Part shown: positions 6,828 through 16,431 of the stretch, in pieces
How positions within the stretch are numbered: position 1 is the first letter of the stretch
Layout: each line of letters begins with the position of its first letter
Source: Aureispira sp050633105
Lineage (GTDB): Bacteria > Bacteroidota > Bacteroidia > Chitinophagales > Saprospiraceae
Reading direction: 5' to 3'
Assembly (NCBI GenBank): GCA_050633105.1
Contig: JBOEFW010000016.1
Location: 62,001 to 126,000 of the forward strand
Length of the DNA stretch: 64,000 nucleotides
The notes under the pieces: model-generated
Told to the model about the DNA's origin: nothing
Database searches by the model: none
Seen by the model: only the letters and a program-made list of their open reading frames with translations
Position numbers and translations under genes: made by a program

Positions 6828-9506
6828 CTAAAAGCCTTCATCTTCATAAATACCTGTCCCCGTTGCATCATCCGTCCCATTGGCTGTATTATTCCCCTCA
6901 TGGAACTGGTCATAACGAATACATTGCATTTCTACATCTATCGTTTCGGGTACAAAAAAGCGAGATTTAGCACTGTAAACTTCATCTTCTATCAAGGTAG
7001 AATCCCCTTCTAAGTTGCGTAAGAGGTTAGCAAAAATAGGACGTGCCATTTTACCTCCCTGACCAAATTTCAAACCTCTAAAACGAATGAAACGATCATC
7101 ACAACCAACCCAAGTACCAACAACTAAATCAGGGGTAATTCCCATAAACCAGCCATCTGCTTGAAAGTTAGTGGTTCCCGTTTTACCACCATAGCGTGAT
7201 TTGACCCCACGGAATTTTCCGCGTTGAATACGTTGCAACATTTCACTCATGACATAAGCGCCTTGCTCTGACAAAACAGCCGTAGAGCGTTGGTCGCTAC
7301 CTGCGGTGTAAATAAGGTTGCCATTTTTATCTTCTATTCGCTCAATAAAGATCGGTTCTGTATAGACACCAGAATTGGCAAAAATGGTATAACCACCTGT
7401 CATTTCAAAAGGTGATAAATCAGGTGTTCCCAAACAAATAGCCGCCGAAGAAGGTACACGCCCCTTACTGGTATCAATTCCTACATCCGCCAAAAAATTA
7501 CGGAAAGGTTCTGGGCTTTTGAGGTCCTTCATCAAGAAGGCCGAAACGGAGTTAAGCGAGCGATTAAGAGCTTCTGTTAGGGTGATTTCATCACCACTGT
7601 AGCCACCTGCATTTTTGGGGGTCCAGTCTTTTAATAAATTAAATTTCCCTTCTCCTTTAGAAATAGTGGTTGGCTGATCCCAAACCGTATAACAAGGCGA
7701 TAAATTTCTTACATCTACCGTCATAGCATACAAGAAAGGCTTGATTGTAGATCCGACTTGACGTGCAGCTTTTTCTCTATTAACGTGGTCATACTTGAAA
7801 TATTTGTGGTTGATTCCGCCTACCCAAGCACGGACAGCACCGCTCTCTGGATCGACCGCCAACATTCCCGTTTGCAAATGCATGCGGTGGTAGCGAATAG
7901 AGTCAAAAGGACTAATTAAGGTATCTTTTTCCCCTTTCGCATTATAAGCAAAAATGGTAGTTTCAACAGGCGTTTTCATGTAGTCCATAATCGCCTTATC
8001 TTGTAATTCTAAGGAATCAATAGCAGGACTACTTAAAATCTTTTTGTAGAGTTCTGCTTGTTTTGCTTTTATAAAACCTGTCTCTTCCCACTTTTTCAAA
8101 AGCATTTTACCATCTACATAAGGCTGGTAACGGTTTTTACGTCTTGGTTTTTTCTGATAAGAGACAATCTGAAAAAGGCGGTCTATATCAATATCTCGTA
8201 AGTTGTGGCGAACTGCTGTTGTTAAATAGTGTTTACGAACTGCTTTATAGCGTTTTGTATTCCAGACTTGTTTAAGTAAGCTCAACCGACGCGCTTCAAT
8301 TTCAGTATCTGTTGTTTTTCGATCTTTCCACGTCCAAGGGTTTTTAACTTTTGAGCTCGCAGTAGGATTAGGGTCATTCCACTGTGGCCATTTATCAAAC
8401 AATTTTTTCTGGTGTTCTTTTAAGTGACTCCAAGCCGCTTTTTCAGCATGGCGCTGTACTCTAGAATCAATGGTGGTGTAGATCTTCAAGCCATCTCTGT
8501 AAATGTCATAAGGCTCTCCATTGGGTTTTCTATATTGAGGATCGTCTTCCGCCAATTGTACCAACTTTTTTTTGAGGTATTCTCGTAAATACATTCTAAA
8601 ATAAGTAGCAATACCATCATTGTGGTTCTTAACTTGGAAGTGACTCATATCAATTGGATCCTTCCGTAGTTGATGGTATTCACCTTCTGTCAAGTGCCCT
8701 TTCTTCTGTAGGTTTCTGAGCACTTGCTCTCGTCCTCGCAGTGCCTTGGGCATGTTTTTTCTAGGGTTGTAAGAAGAAGGATTTTTGAGCATACGCACCA
8801 ACATCGCCGATTCTTTAACATCCAATTCATGAGGCTTTTTATCAAAATAAATCTCTGCCGCTGACTTAATACCATTGGCCCCATACAAGAAATCAAACTC
8901 ATTAAAATACAAAGCAATAATCTCTTCTTTGGTATAAGAACGCTCTAGACGAACAGCCGTCAACCATTCTTTCAATTTGGTAGAAACCAACAACCAGTAA
9001 CGGGTTATTTTTCCTTTACCTTTTGTATTAGGACGACCAACTAATAATTTGGCAAGCTGTTGAGGAATTGTACTTCCTCCTCCTGCATTTTCATTTTGTA
9101 GAATAACAGTCTTCACCAAAACCCTTCCCAATGCTCTTGCATCAATCCCTGAGTGGCTCAAATAACGCTCATCCTCTGTAGCAATCAAGGCATTAACCAA
9201 ATGACTGGATAAACTATCATAGATTACGGGGGTTCTATTCTCAATATAATACTTCCCTAACACTTCCCCATCTGAAGAATAAATACTAGAGGCAATACGA
9301 CTTCTTGGGTTTTCTAATTCTTCAAAAGAAGGGAGATCAAATGACAACATATAAAAAATGCCAAGCACCACAACAAAACCTACTGCATATAGGCGCCACA
9401 TCCAACGAACAGCTTTTTTATAACCTGATAAACGTTTGGAAATAGCTTGCTCTTCAGGACTAGAAGAAGGACTATTAGTAGGGGGTTCATTATACTTATT
9501 ATCCAT
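6828..9506 (-). CDS. Class A penicillin-binding protein (PBP1A type)
   Basis: 892 residues; polymerises lipid II and cross-links peptidoglycan in the periplasm. A cytoplasmic tail of about 35 residues precedes one membrane helix (about 38-56). The GT51 glycosyltransferase domain follows, with catalytic Glu in TEDERYLSHSGID (E111) and GGSTIPQQLAK (143-153). The transpeptidase has S586-TIK (SxxK), S650-LN (SxN) and K775-TG. Between them, about residues 355-510 form an extra Trp/Lys/Arg-rich helical segment that makes the protein longer than the 750-800 usual for the family; an interdomain insert of this kind is common in Bacteroidota but its role is unclear. The gene is alone on the minus strand, 170 bases downstream of sprE/porW. 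Confidence 0.95.
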   Translation of the reverse strand: MDNKYNEPPTNSPSSSPEEQAISKRLSGYKKAVRWMWRLYAVGFVVVLGIFYMLSFDLPSFEELENPRSRIASSIYSSDGEVLGKYYIENRTPVIYDSLSSHLVNALIATEDERYLSHSGIDARALGRVLVKTVILQNENAGGGSTIPQQLAKLLVGRPNTKGKGKITRYWLLVSTKLKEWLTAVRLERSYTKEEIIALYFNEFDFLYGANGIKSAAEIYFDKKPHELDVKESAMLVRMLKNPSSYNPRKNMPKALRGREQVLRNLQKKGHLTEGEYHQLRKDPIDMSHFQVKNHNDGIATYFRMYLREYLKKKLVQLAEDDPQYRKPNGEPYDIYRDGLKIYTTIDSRVQRHAEKAAWSHLKEHQKKLFDKWPQWNDPNPTASSKVKNPWTWKDRKTTDTEIEARRLSLLKQVWNTKRYKAVRKHYLTTAVRHNLRDIDIDRLFQIVSYQKKPRRKNRYQPYVDGKMLLKKWEETGFIKAKQAELYKKILSSPAIDSLELQDKAIMDYMKTPVETTIFAYNAKGEKDTLISPFDSIRYHRMHLQTGMLAVDPESGAVRAWVGGINHKYFKYDHVNREKAARQVGSTIKPFLYAMTVDVRNLSPCYTVWDQPTTISKGEGKFNLLKDWTPKNAGGYSGDEITLTEALNRSLNSVSAFLMKDLKSPEPFRNFLADVGIDTSKGRVPSSAAICLGTPDLSPFEMTGGYTIFANSGVYTEPIFIERIEDKNGNLIYTAGSDQRSTAVLSEQGAYVMSEMLQRIQRGKFRGVKSRYGGKTGTTNFQADGWFMGITPDLVVGTWVGCDDRFIRFRGLKFGQGGKMARPIFANLLRNLEGDSTLIEDEVYSAKSRFFVPETIDVEMQCIRYDQFHEGNNTANGTDDATGTGIYEDEGF

Positions 9507-9677
9507 TGTATTGTTTTCTTTTGTGCTTCCTCAAAGAGGGTTCGTTCACGGTATAAATCGTCTGATTAGCTGGGTACAAAGTTATGAACAGCTATTCTAG
9601 CTCACAAAGATACAAAAAGAATTGGCACCCCTATCTACTAGGAATGCCAATGCTTATTAAATGGTTGATTCTAGGCT

Positions 9678-12509
9678 TTAGTTGTAGTTCTCTTGAAAGA
9701 AAGCGTCATACAATCTGAACTTTTGCTTGGTCATTGCTGCCGCATAGTTTTCTTTAGAAATAGCATAAACTTTGTAGCCCTTGATACCAGGCAAAAACTC
9801 TTTGCTGGTAGTAACGTCCAATACATAAGCCATGGCTTCTTCTGCATTATTAAACGCTCCTCGAACCGTTAAGCTTGGCACTTTTCCATCCACTAAGATA
9901 GAGGAAGTACTCAAACGCTTATTGAGGTAGAATTTATTATTAAACTCCGTGATAGGCACTCTATATTGATTGGTTCTTGTTTTGACATCATTAAAAACAA
10001 TCAATACCAAGTGCTTGCTATTAGGCGTTGGTCTATACAGTCCTTTTTCCGTTTCAGGTGCGGTGTTGGTATTAGAATTACGACCAGCACGCCCATTACT
10101 TTTATCTCCTTTTAAGAAAGCAATCATCTTGCGTGCTTGCTTTTCTTCGTCCGTATCAGGATAACTCGTCACAATTGTACGCAAAGCACGAATGTAATCT
10201 TGTTCGCCTTTCACGCCACCAATACACATGGCCTCCAAGATCGCAAAACGCGCCTTCATTTCATAGTCTTTACCAAACTTAGCAGGCACAGCACGCACAC
10301 GCTCTAGCGCTTGCTTCGATTGGCCTTGACGCATCATTTGATAGGTCGCGTCATAATAACTATTGATGCGCTCGTATTTTTCCTTTTCTGCGTTGGCAAA
10401 ATTTGGATCACTCAACACCTTAGCAATATTAGACTCTGGGTACTTGTTGAGAATTTGTGTTTTGTACTCTTTTGCTTTAGCAGCATTATTCTGTTCTGAA
10501 TAAATGTTATAAGCCAAGAACAACGCCTCTACTGTGTAAGGGCTTTTAGGATGATTAGCGACTAATTCGTTGACCAATTCCAAGGCTTTATCAGAGCGTT
10601 TGAGATCTTCGCGATAATGCTGTGCCGCAAAGAACAAAGACTCTCCTAGTTTTCCTTTTAAAGCTGTTTTCTCTTGGTCGCTATTTGGAACACCTTTGCG
10701 TTTGAGGTATGCATCGATTTCTGCCTGTGTTTTTGGGGCAGCAGCGGCAATGGCTTCTTCATCGGCTGTTTGTTCTTCTTCCTTATTAGAACGACGCCAG
10801 TTATCTACCCAAGAACGACTTTCCCAACGCTTGGTAAATTCTCGTTCGCCTTTTTTCTTAATGTTGGCATTGTACAACGCAAATTTAGACCGTTGTACAG
10901 CGGCATCCATTACCTTCACGTCTCCAACAGGTTTAGGTGGTTGGCGATTGGGTCTATTTCTTGGATTTCCTTCTACAGCTGCTCCCATAGGACGTTGTTC
11001 CATATCTCCTCTATTATTTAAAGAGACCGTGGCATTCGCTCCCACTTTTTCTTCTTCTTCTAATCCTGCAACAGCCCAACGCTCTTGCTTTCCACGCGGC
11101 CAACTACCAACAATCAACATGCTATCACGATCGATTTTCTTGCTCAAATCCTCCGCTAAACCTTCCAATTGACGTTTGCGTCTATCCGTTGCAACATAAC
11201 GCTCATCGCTCTTTGTCATTGATTGTGCCGTGGTATCATAATAAGCATAAGCTTGAACAAACGCATCGCGCTCGTAGAACAATTCTGCCAGCATCAACGC
11301 ACTTTCTGCTCGCTGCGCTGGATTCGTACTCGTGTATAAGGATTGTTGTAAGGCAAGAATACCTTCCTCTTTATTTCCTTTGCTCAATTGTAATTCTGCA
11401 ATAGCAAAATAAATTTGATCCTTGTATTCTTCATTTTTAGAATCCCGCAAAAGACGTTGCAAAGCAATTTGAGGATCTACGCCTTGCTTTCCGTTCGCAT
11501 GGGTGGCACTTTTTGCCATATTCAAACGAGCGTTAAACTCCATTTCATAACTTGGGCGCAAGCGCAATACTTTTCTATAATTTTCCATTGCCGCTTGATT
11601 GTCGCCTTGTTGCTGCTTCAATTGTGCCAACAAATAAACATAGCGGTTCTTAATTTCTTTTTGTCCTTTGGTGTCAGCAATCGCCAATTCTAGCGGCTCA
11701 ACAGCTTTGGCATATTCTTTTTGTTGAATCCAAGAATAAGCAATAACAGCTTGTACCTTTGGACGCAAAGAATAAGGAACCGTCAGATCATTTTCCAACA
11801 TTCTCAAATAATATCCCGCCTCATCAAATTGCTTCAATTCGATATACGTTTTTGCCAACCACAAGGTAGCTTCGTGGCGAACAGGACGGTGCTTCAAGCC
11901 ATACTTGATGGGCTCTTCTAGTTCCTCTTCTTCCGTGGCATCCTTTTTCTTAGCACTTGCTTTCTTCTTAGTAGAAGGCTTTTTCTTTTTGCGTCTGACG
12001 CGTTTACGACGCACTCTTTTTCTACGCTTGCGCTTTTTTTTCTTTTTCTTAACCGTAGGTTTCTTAGTCCCCTTGGCATTCTCCTCTACATTCTCTGGAT
12101 GGTATTTATCAAAAATATACTTGAACGTATTCGCAGCACGCTCATATTCTTTTTGTAAGAATTCCGCTTTGCCCATCAACAAATAACTATTGTCCGTCCA
12201 ATCGCCGATTTCATGCAATTTGATGTTACGAGCACTTTTAGTGATCGCTTCATCCAAAGGTTGTTTGACAGAACCTACATTCTCTACAGCAGCATAAGGA
12301 TACAGATGCAAGAGTTTGTTGTAGTTATCTTGGTGCTGTTTTTCGAGCATATCAAAGCTCTCCTCTAAGCGTAGAGTAGCATTATAAAAAGCATTGTACC
12401 GTCCCGTTAAGTCATGGTAAGGCTTGGTTGCTTTGGTTTGCTTGGCGCAACCCACCAATAATATTAAAAGGGCACTAATAGAGCCCAGGAACAAGCATAA
12501 ATTTTTCAT
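9678..12509 (-). CDS. SprE/PorW-type TPR lipoprotein of type IX secretion and gliding
   Basis: 943 residues from the ATG at 12509, which gives a compact lipoprotein signal ending at LVGC; an upstream in-frame ATG at 12542 would add 11 residues before it. The mature N-terminus (PYHDLTGRYNAFYNATLRLEES), the TPR repeats over most of the chain and the C-terminal region (VLIVFNDVKT...FLPGIKGYKVYAISKENY) match the SprE/PorW family, needed for T9SS function and gliding in Flavobacterium and Porphyromonas. About residues 149-189 are a striking Lys/Arg run (about 30 basic residues) followed at once by an acidic stretch (TEEEELEE), inserted between TPR units. This is not a usual feature of the family. 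The gene supports a T9SS-bearing host, in line with the sorting domain at 42 kb. Confidence 0.85.
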   Translation of the reverse strand: MKNLCLFLGSISALLILLVGCAKQTKATKPYHDLTGRYNAFYNATLRLEESFDMLEKQHQDNYNKLLHLYPYAAVENVGSVKQPLDEAITKSARNIKLHEIGDWTDNSYLLMGKAEFLQKEYERAANTFKYIFDKYHPENVEENAKGTKKPTVKKKKKKRKRRKRVRRKRVRRKKKKPSTKKKASAKKKDATEEEELEEPIKYGLKHRPVRHEATLWLAKTYIELKQFDEAGYYLRMLENDLTVPYSLRPKVQAVIAYSWIQQKEYAKAVEPLELAIADTKGQKEIKNRYVYLLAQLKQQQGDNQAAMENYRKVLRLRPSYEMEFNARLNMAKSATHANGKQGVDPQIALQRLLRDSKNEEYKDQIYFAIAELQLSKGNKEEGILALQQSLYTSTNPAQRAESALMLAELFYERDAFVQAYAYYDTTAQSMTKSDERYVATDRRKRQLEGLAEDLSKKIDRDSMLIVGSWPRGKQERWAVAGLEEEEKVGANATVSLNNRGDMEQRPMGAAVEGNPRNRPNRQPPKPVGDVKVMDAAVQRSKFALYNANIKKKGEREFTKRWESRSWVDNWRRSNKEEEQTADEEAIAAAAPKTQAEIDAYLKRKGVPNSDQEKTALKGKLGESLFFAAQHYREDLKRSDKALELVNELVANHPKSPYTVEALFLAYNIYSEQNNAAKAKEYKTQILNKYPESNIAKVLSDPNFANAEKEKYERINSYYDATYQMMRQGQSKQALERVRAVPAKFGKDYEMKARFAILEAMCIGGVKGEQDYIRALRTIVTSYPDTDEEKQARKMIAFLKGDKSNGRAGRNSNTNTAPETEKGLYRPTPNSKHLVLIVFNDVKTRTNQYRVPITEFNNKFYLNKRLSTSSILVDGKVPSLTVRGAFNNAEEAMAYVLDVTTSKEFLPGIKGYKVYAISKENYAAAMTKQKFRLYDAFFQENYN

Positions 12510-12733
12510 GCACAGCAATGTTTGATGCAAAAATTTGGACAACAGTTATTGATTAGACGTCTTGCCGACGCTTAGACTGTTGGAAAAAGCAGTTTATCAC
12601 TCTATAATAATTAACGATAAGAAAGCTTTAAAAGTCTATAAAAGTACGCTCTTTATTGCATTTATGCTGCTTTCCCTCTGATTTTTAACTAAAGAGTAAG
12701 AGATTTATAGGTAGATTCCGAACAATCTTTTTG

Positions 12734-12741
12734 TACTTTTG
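12734..12741 (+). promoter_or_regulatory. Candidate -7 box upstream of the M23 peptidase gene
   Basis: TACTTTTG fits the Bacteroidota -7 consensus TAnnTTTG and lies 98 bases before the peptidase start. No TTTG is visible 19-23 bases upstream, so support is partial. Confidence 0.3.
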
Positions 12742-12839
12742 AGGCACTTTGCAAGCTGCAACCAATATCAATTACTCTATTCTTCGCCTAAAAATGGGTT
12801 CCTTATCCCTTTGGCAAGAATTAAAAATATAGCCTACTT

Positions 12840-13691
12840 ATGCTTAAATGGATCAACGATAAGTACCGTTTGGTGCTAATGAATGACCAAACTTTTCAAG
12901 AAGAACGCTCTTTTAGATTACACCCTTCTAGTGTTGCTTTATTCTCCATAGTCGTTTTTACAATAATCAGTTCTATTATTGTTTTGCTAATGATCACGAC
13001 ACCAATGGGGCGATTGGTTCCTGAAAAAACCAACCAAAACATTCGCGCTCAAATCACTACCATGTATTTACATGTTGATTCTTTAGAAAAAGCCGTCGCT
13101 GCTAGGGATGCGTTTATTGTTAAGGTCAAGGACTTGGTACATGAGAAGTTTGAATATGCTGATGACTTGGAAGATCCCAATCTCAAAAAATCCAACAGTT
13201 CTACTCCTGTCCCTGAAAAATCAGATGAATTGCGCGAATTAATGGCTAGTGTTGATTCAGAGGCAGAGTTAGGCAATCTGATTGAGAATACCTTAACAAC
13301 CAATAACAGCATTAATACAATGATTTTCATAGCCCCTATCAAAGGAATGGTGTCTGATACCTTTGCGCCTATTCGGGCGCATTATGGAACAGATGTAGTT
13401 GCCCCAAAGGGGTCTTTGATCAAAGCCACTCAAAAAGGAACCGTGCTAGTCGCTACTTGGTCGGCTGATACAGGGCATATGTTAGCCATTCAGCACGATA
13501 ATAATGTGGTTTCTTTTTATAAACACAATGCCTCACTCCTGAAAAAGACAGGAGATATGGTGCAAGCAGGGGAAGGCATTGCTATCATTGGCAATACAGG
13601 AGAAATGACAGAAGGGCCCCATTTACATTTTGAATTGTGGTTCAATGGGCAAGCCATCAACCCAGAACGTTATATTGAGTTTAAGAATTAA
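12840..13691 (+). CDS. M23 family metallopeptidase, membrane anchored
   Basis: 283 residues. A cytoplasmic tail of about 34 residues with a basic start is followed by one membrane helix (VALFSIVVFTIISSIIVLLMI), then a periplasmic stalk with a short coiled coil and a C-terminal LytM/M23 domain. Zinc ligands are visible: HYGTDVVAPKG supplies the first His/Asp pair and HLHFELW the HxH motif near the C-terminus. Such enzymes cut peptidoglycan cross-links or, when associated with FtsEX, regulate amidases. Length and single-helix topology match the Bacteroidota M23 proteins near cell-wall genes. It diverges from sprE/porW with about 330 bases between. Confidence 0.92.
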   Translation: MLKWINDKYRLVLMNDQTFQEERSFRLHPSSVALFSIVVFTIISSIIVLLMITTPMGRLVPEKTNQNIRAQITTMYLHVDSLEKAVAARDAFIVKVKDLVHEKFEYADDLEDPNLKKSNSSTPVPEKSDELRELMASVDSEAELGNLIENTLTTNNSINTMIFIAPIKGMVSDTFAPIRAHYGTDVVAPKGSLIKATQKGTVLVATWSADTGHMLAIQHDNNVVSFYKHNASLLKKTGDMVQAGEGIAIIGNTGEMTEGPHLHFELWFNGQAINPERYIEFKN

Positions 13692-13700
13692 GAGCGCGTT

Positions 13701-14051
13701 TTAAAGAACGTCTTCTTCAAACACTGCATAAATAGGCGTGGTTGCAGTAGTTCTATCTTCCACAAAAACATTCATCAGTTGCCCTTCTACATAGCTGTAC
13801 ACCACATACTTGACTTCTCTTGAAATGATAGGTTCTGTATTATCCATTTTTTGTCTCTCCATAATCTTCCATGATTACCGTATATCGACCCACAGCAACA
13901 TAATCCTTAATCAAAACAGAGAACTGTAAAACTACCAGTGTTTCATGTTCATTATCGTTGTTGTTGGTGCAACTTCAAGAGCTTTAGCTGACTCACTATT
14001 ATAATGAATTATCAACAAGAGAACGAAAGTAAAAAGAATACGGCTTTTCAT
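13701..14051 (-). pseudogene. Small secreted protein gene with two compensating frameshifts
   Basis: Reading down from ATG 14051: a clean signal peptide (MKSRILFTFVLLLIIHYNSESAKA) then LEVAPTTT, after which this frame hits TAG. Shifting one base near the ACCAACAACAACG run restores NNNDNEHETLVVLQFSVLIKDYVAVG...EDYGETK, which hits TAA just after an A6 run. Shifting back there gives MDNTEPIISREVKYVVYSYVEGQLMNVFV...FEEDVL to a stop at 13701. The first and last segments are in one frame, and 351 bases is a whole number of codons. All three segments look like real protein with normal local codon use. It is either a decayed gene or carries two sequencing indels; the last 49 codons alone could also be a short separate ORF. 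Family unknown. Confidence 0.6.
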
Positions 14052-14102
14052 GAGATGGAGCTATAATAGTTCGCTAAAAATCATAACATGATGGTCGTTG
14101 TT

Positions 14103-14909
14103 CTACATATCCCGCTTAGCAAACACGCGATAAGCAATGCCCAAAAACAAAACGGTATAGGTCAGAGTCAAAGCGGTCGCTAAATCCAATGGCAATAAAA
14201 TGTCTAGCATGCCTTCATCAAAATCAGGAATTCGTTTGACTAAATATAAGGGCAGCACATCCCAAGCGGCGCTCCCTGGAAAGTAGCTTCCTGCCGCGAG
14301 ATTATCCAATAGTTGCCCAAAAACCAAATAACGCACAACGCGTTCTATGATAGCTAAATAAGCAAAAAAGACAATCATCGTCAATCCGCTCTTGCGAAAT
14401 ACAATTGCTAACATAAAGGCAAAGCTCATATAAAACAAAGCCTGTACAAAAAAGCGCCCCAAAGCCAAACACTCAAAGCCCCAAAGATAACCATAGCCAC
14501 CAGCCAACCAGCCAATGACCAAGGTCGCAAGCATTAGGTAAAGAGTAGCTCCCAAAGCCAATACCATCATCATTAAAACCTTACTCAAAAACAACGAGCG
14601 GCGTTCAATTCCAGTGATCACATTCTGACGTAAAGTACGGTTGTCATATTCTGTTGTAATCATCCAAACACTCAAGTACGTCAACAAAAAATAGGTCAGC
14701 CAACTGGTCCAATAAGCGGTTGTTTCCCACAAATCAGGAAACACATAAAAAGGGCGAAAAAGGATATTTTGAGGGCTCCCATCTTGTGGACTCATGCTCT
14801 TGATTGTAAAATACAACAAGGGCATTAAGAGAAAATACAGGCTAACGGAAATTTTAAATAAGCGATTAGGCGCTAATTTTTTCCATTCTAATTGGAGTAG
14901 GTGCAGCAT
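14103..14909 (-). CDS. ABC-2 type transporter permease
   Basis: 268 residues, six predicted membrane helices: near 20-38, 68-85, 105-135, 145-170, 172-195 and 240-260. The start MLHLLQLEWKKLAPNRLFKIS followed by a helix, and the cytoplasmic segment TEYDNRTLRQNVITGIERRS, are typical of ABC-2 permeases of the drug/exporter or gliding GldF-like type; TEYxxxTxRQxxxxGxxR is a well-known motif of this family. No ATPase gene is adjacent, so the partner must be elsewhere. The substrate is unknown. Confidence in the membrane permease call is good; any specific role in gliding or secretion would be speculation. Confidence 0.82.
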   Translation of the reverse strand: MLHLLQLEWKKLAPNRLFKISVSLYFLLMPLLYFTIKSMSPQDGSPQNILFRPFYVFPDLWETTAYWTSWLTYFLLTYLSVWMITTEYDNRTLRQNVITGIERRSLFLSKVLMMMVLALGATLYLMLATLVIGWLAGGYGYLWGFECLALGRFFVQALFYMSFAFMLAIVFRKSGLTMIVFFAYLAIIERVVRYLVFGQLLDNLAAGSYFPGSAAWDVLPLYLVKRIPDFDEGMLDILLPLDLATALTLTYTVLFLGIAYRVFAKRDM

Positions 14910-14957
14910 AATAGGGGGCTAATAAATCTTAAGATTTTTTTACACAATGTACGTTTC

Positions 14958-15206
14958 CTACTGCAGTCGCTTAAGGTAAAAAACAACATTTTTTGAAGGG
15001 GTTAGTTTTAGCTCGTCTACCTCCTTTAGATATTCAAATTCCAAAAGATGTCCTTTACACGAACGGTTAATAAGGGTATTATTTTCATGGGTGATTAGGT
15101 GCTGTTTAAAGTTGTTTAAAAAAGGGCTTTCGTGAAACACCGCAGGCCTCATGAAGTAAAATGAGTAGGAACCCAACCCCAGCTTGCTGGTTCGCGTAAG
15201 CAACAA
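14958..15206 (-). CDS. Doubtful small ORF, hypothetical
   Basis: 82 codons, or 64 from an internal ATG (MRPAVFHESPFLNN). The peptide is not low complexity and ends in alternating charged and hydrophobic residues (LLEFEYLKEVDELKL, NVVFYLKRLQ) that resemble the last helix-strand of a DNA-binding or kinase-like domain. I do not recognise it. It fills an otherwise empty gap between the ABC permease and rlmN and could be a remnant of a longer gene or chance. Confidence 0.3.
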   Translation of the reverse strand: MLLTRTSKLGLGSYSFYFMRPAVFHESPFLNNFKQHLITHENNTLINRSCKGHLLEFEYLKEVDELKLTPSKNVVFYLKRLQ

Positions 15207-15285
15207 AAGCCCTGCGCAGCCATTTGTCTTTCTTAAACACCTTCTTTTTCAAAAAAACAATTATTAAAAATTAGAGGGCATTTCT

Positions 15286-16332
15286 TTATTCTTTATTGGC
15301 CAATTGTCCACAAGCCGCATCAATGTCTTTTCCACGAGAGCGACGTACGGTAATCGCCACTCCATTTTTGCGCAGAAATTGAGCAAAGCGCTCTAATTGA
15401 TCTCCCTGTGATTTGACAAAATCAACGCCACTAACAGGGTTATATTCAATCACATTAACTTTGGCGGTTGGAACCTGACGGCAGAGGTTTAATAGGTTCT
15501 TAGCATCTTCTAAACTATCATTAAAGCCATCAAAAGCAATGTACTCAAAAGTAATCTTACTATCCTTAGTTTTTGTATAAAAGTAGCGCAACGCTTCAAC
15601 CAACGTCTCTAAATTATTGCTTTCATTGATCGCCATGATGGAATTTCGCTTTTCATCATCAGCAGCATGTAAAGATAAAGCCAAGTTGACTCTGGTTCCA
15701 TCATCGGCTAAACGTTTAATCATTTTAGCAATACCAGCCGTACTAATGGTTAAGCGTTTGGGCGACATATGCAAGCCTTCAGCACTAGTTAATAGCTCTA
15801 TACTCCGCAACACTGGTTTATAAGCCAATAGTGGCTCTCCCATCCCCATGTAGACTACATTGGTCAAATCATGCTGAAAATGAGCTTGACATTGGGCGTT
15901 AACCTTCGCTACTTGGTCATAGATTTCTCCTGCGGTTAAGTTTCGCAAGCGATCCATTTGGCCTGTGGCACAAAACTTACAACTCAAACTACAGCCTACT
16001 TGAGAAGAAATACAAACAGTATAACGATCTTGCTGTGGGACAGGAATGAGAACAGACTCGACCAAGTGCCCATCGTGCAAACGAAAACGCGTCTTGATCG
16101 TCCCATCATTGCTGTGCTGTGAGAGATCTTCTATAATTGGTTGAATCACAAACTGCTCGTTTAATTGTTCCCGCAAAGATTTGGACAAGTTTGTCATCTC
16201 CTCAAACGTATACACGCCTTTTTTCCAGAGCCATTCATAGACTTGCTTGGCTCTAAATTTAGGAGCCCCCATCTCTACAAAAAACGTCTGTAATTCCTCC
16301 AAACGGAGCGTTCTAATATCTTTCTTCTTCAT
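15286..16332 (-). CDS. rlmN: 23S rRNA (adenine-2503-C2)/tRNA methyltransferase RlmN
   Basis: 348 residues from the ATG at 16332 (MKKKDIRTLRLEELQ); an upstream ATG at 16356 adds only eight residues and is less likely. Radical SAM enzyme: GCSLSCKFCATG supplies the [4Fe-4S] cluster cysteines C114, C118 and C121, and the C-terminal KDIDAACGQL supplies the conserved second cysteine (C341) that carries the methyl intermediate. YMGMGEPLLAY, typical of RlmN, follows the cluster. It methylates A2503 of 23S rRNA and A37 of some tRNAs, supporting decoding accuracy. The Cfr resistance relative is less likely given the RlmN-style N-terminus. Downstream of radC on the same strand with about 100 bases between. 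Confidence 0.96.
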   Translation of the reverse strand: MKKKDIRTLRLEELQTFFVEMGAPKFRAKQVYEWLWKKGVYTFEEMTNLSKSLREQLNEQFVIQPIIEDLSQHSNDGTIKTRFRLHDGHLVESVLIPVPQQDRYTVCISSQVGCSLSCKFCATGQMDRLRNLTAGEIYDQVAKVNAQCQAHFQHDLTNVVYMGMGEPLLAYKPVLRSIELLTSAEGLHMSPKRLTISTAGIAKMIKRLADDGTRVNLALSLHAADDEKRNSIMAINESNNLETLVEALRYFYTKTKDSKITFEYIAFDGFNDSLEDAKNLLNLCRQVPTAKVNVIEYNPVSGVDFVKSQGDQLERFAQFLRKNGVAITVRRSRGKDIDAACGQLANKE

Positions 16333-16431
16333 ACAACTTCTAATCATTAGGAGCAATAATTTTGTCCAAACTATTTGATCCTGCTATCATCTAATAATAG
16401 CGCAAAGGTACAACATTTTACTCAAAATCAA

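Noticed and set aside
10696..11172. 158-codon plus-strand frame opposite sprE/porW
   Set aside because: Antisense shadow of a long TPR gene.
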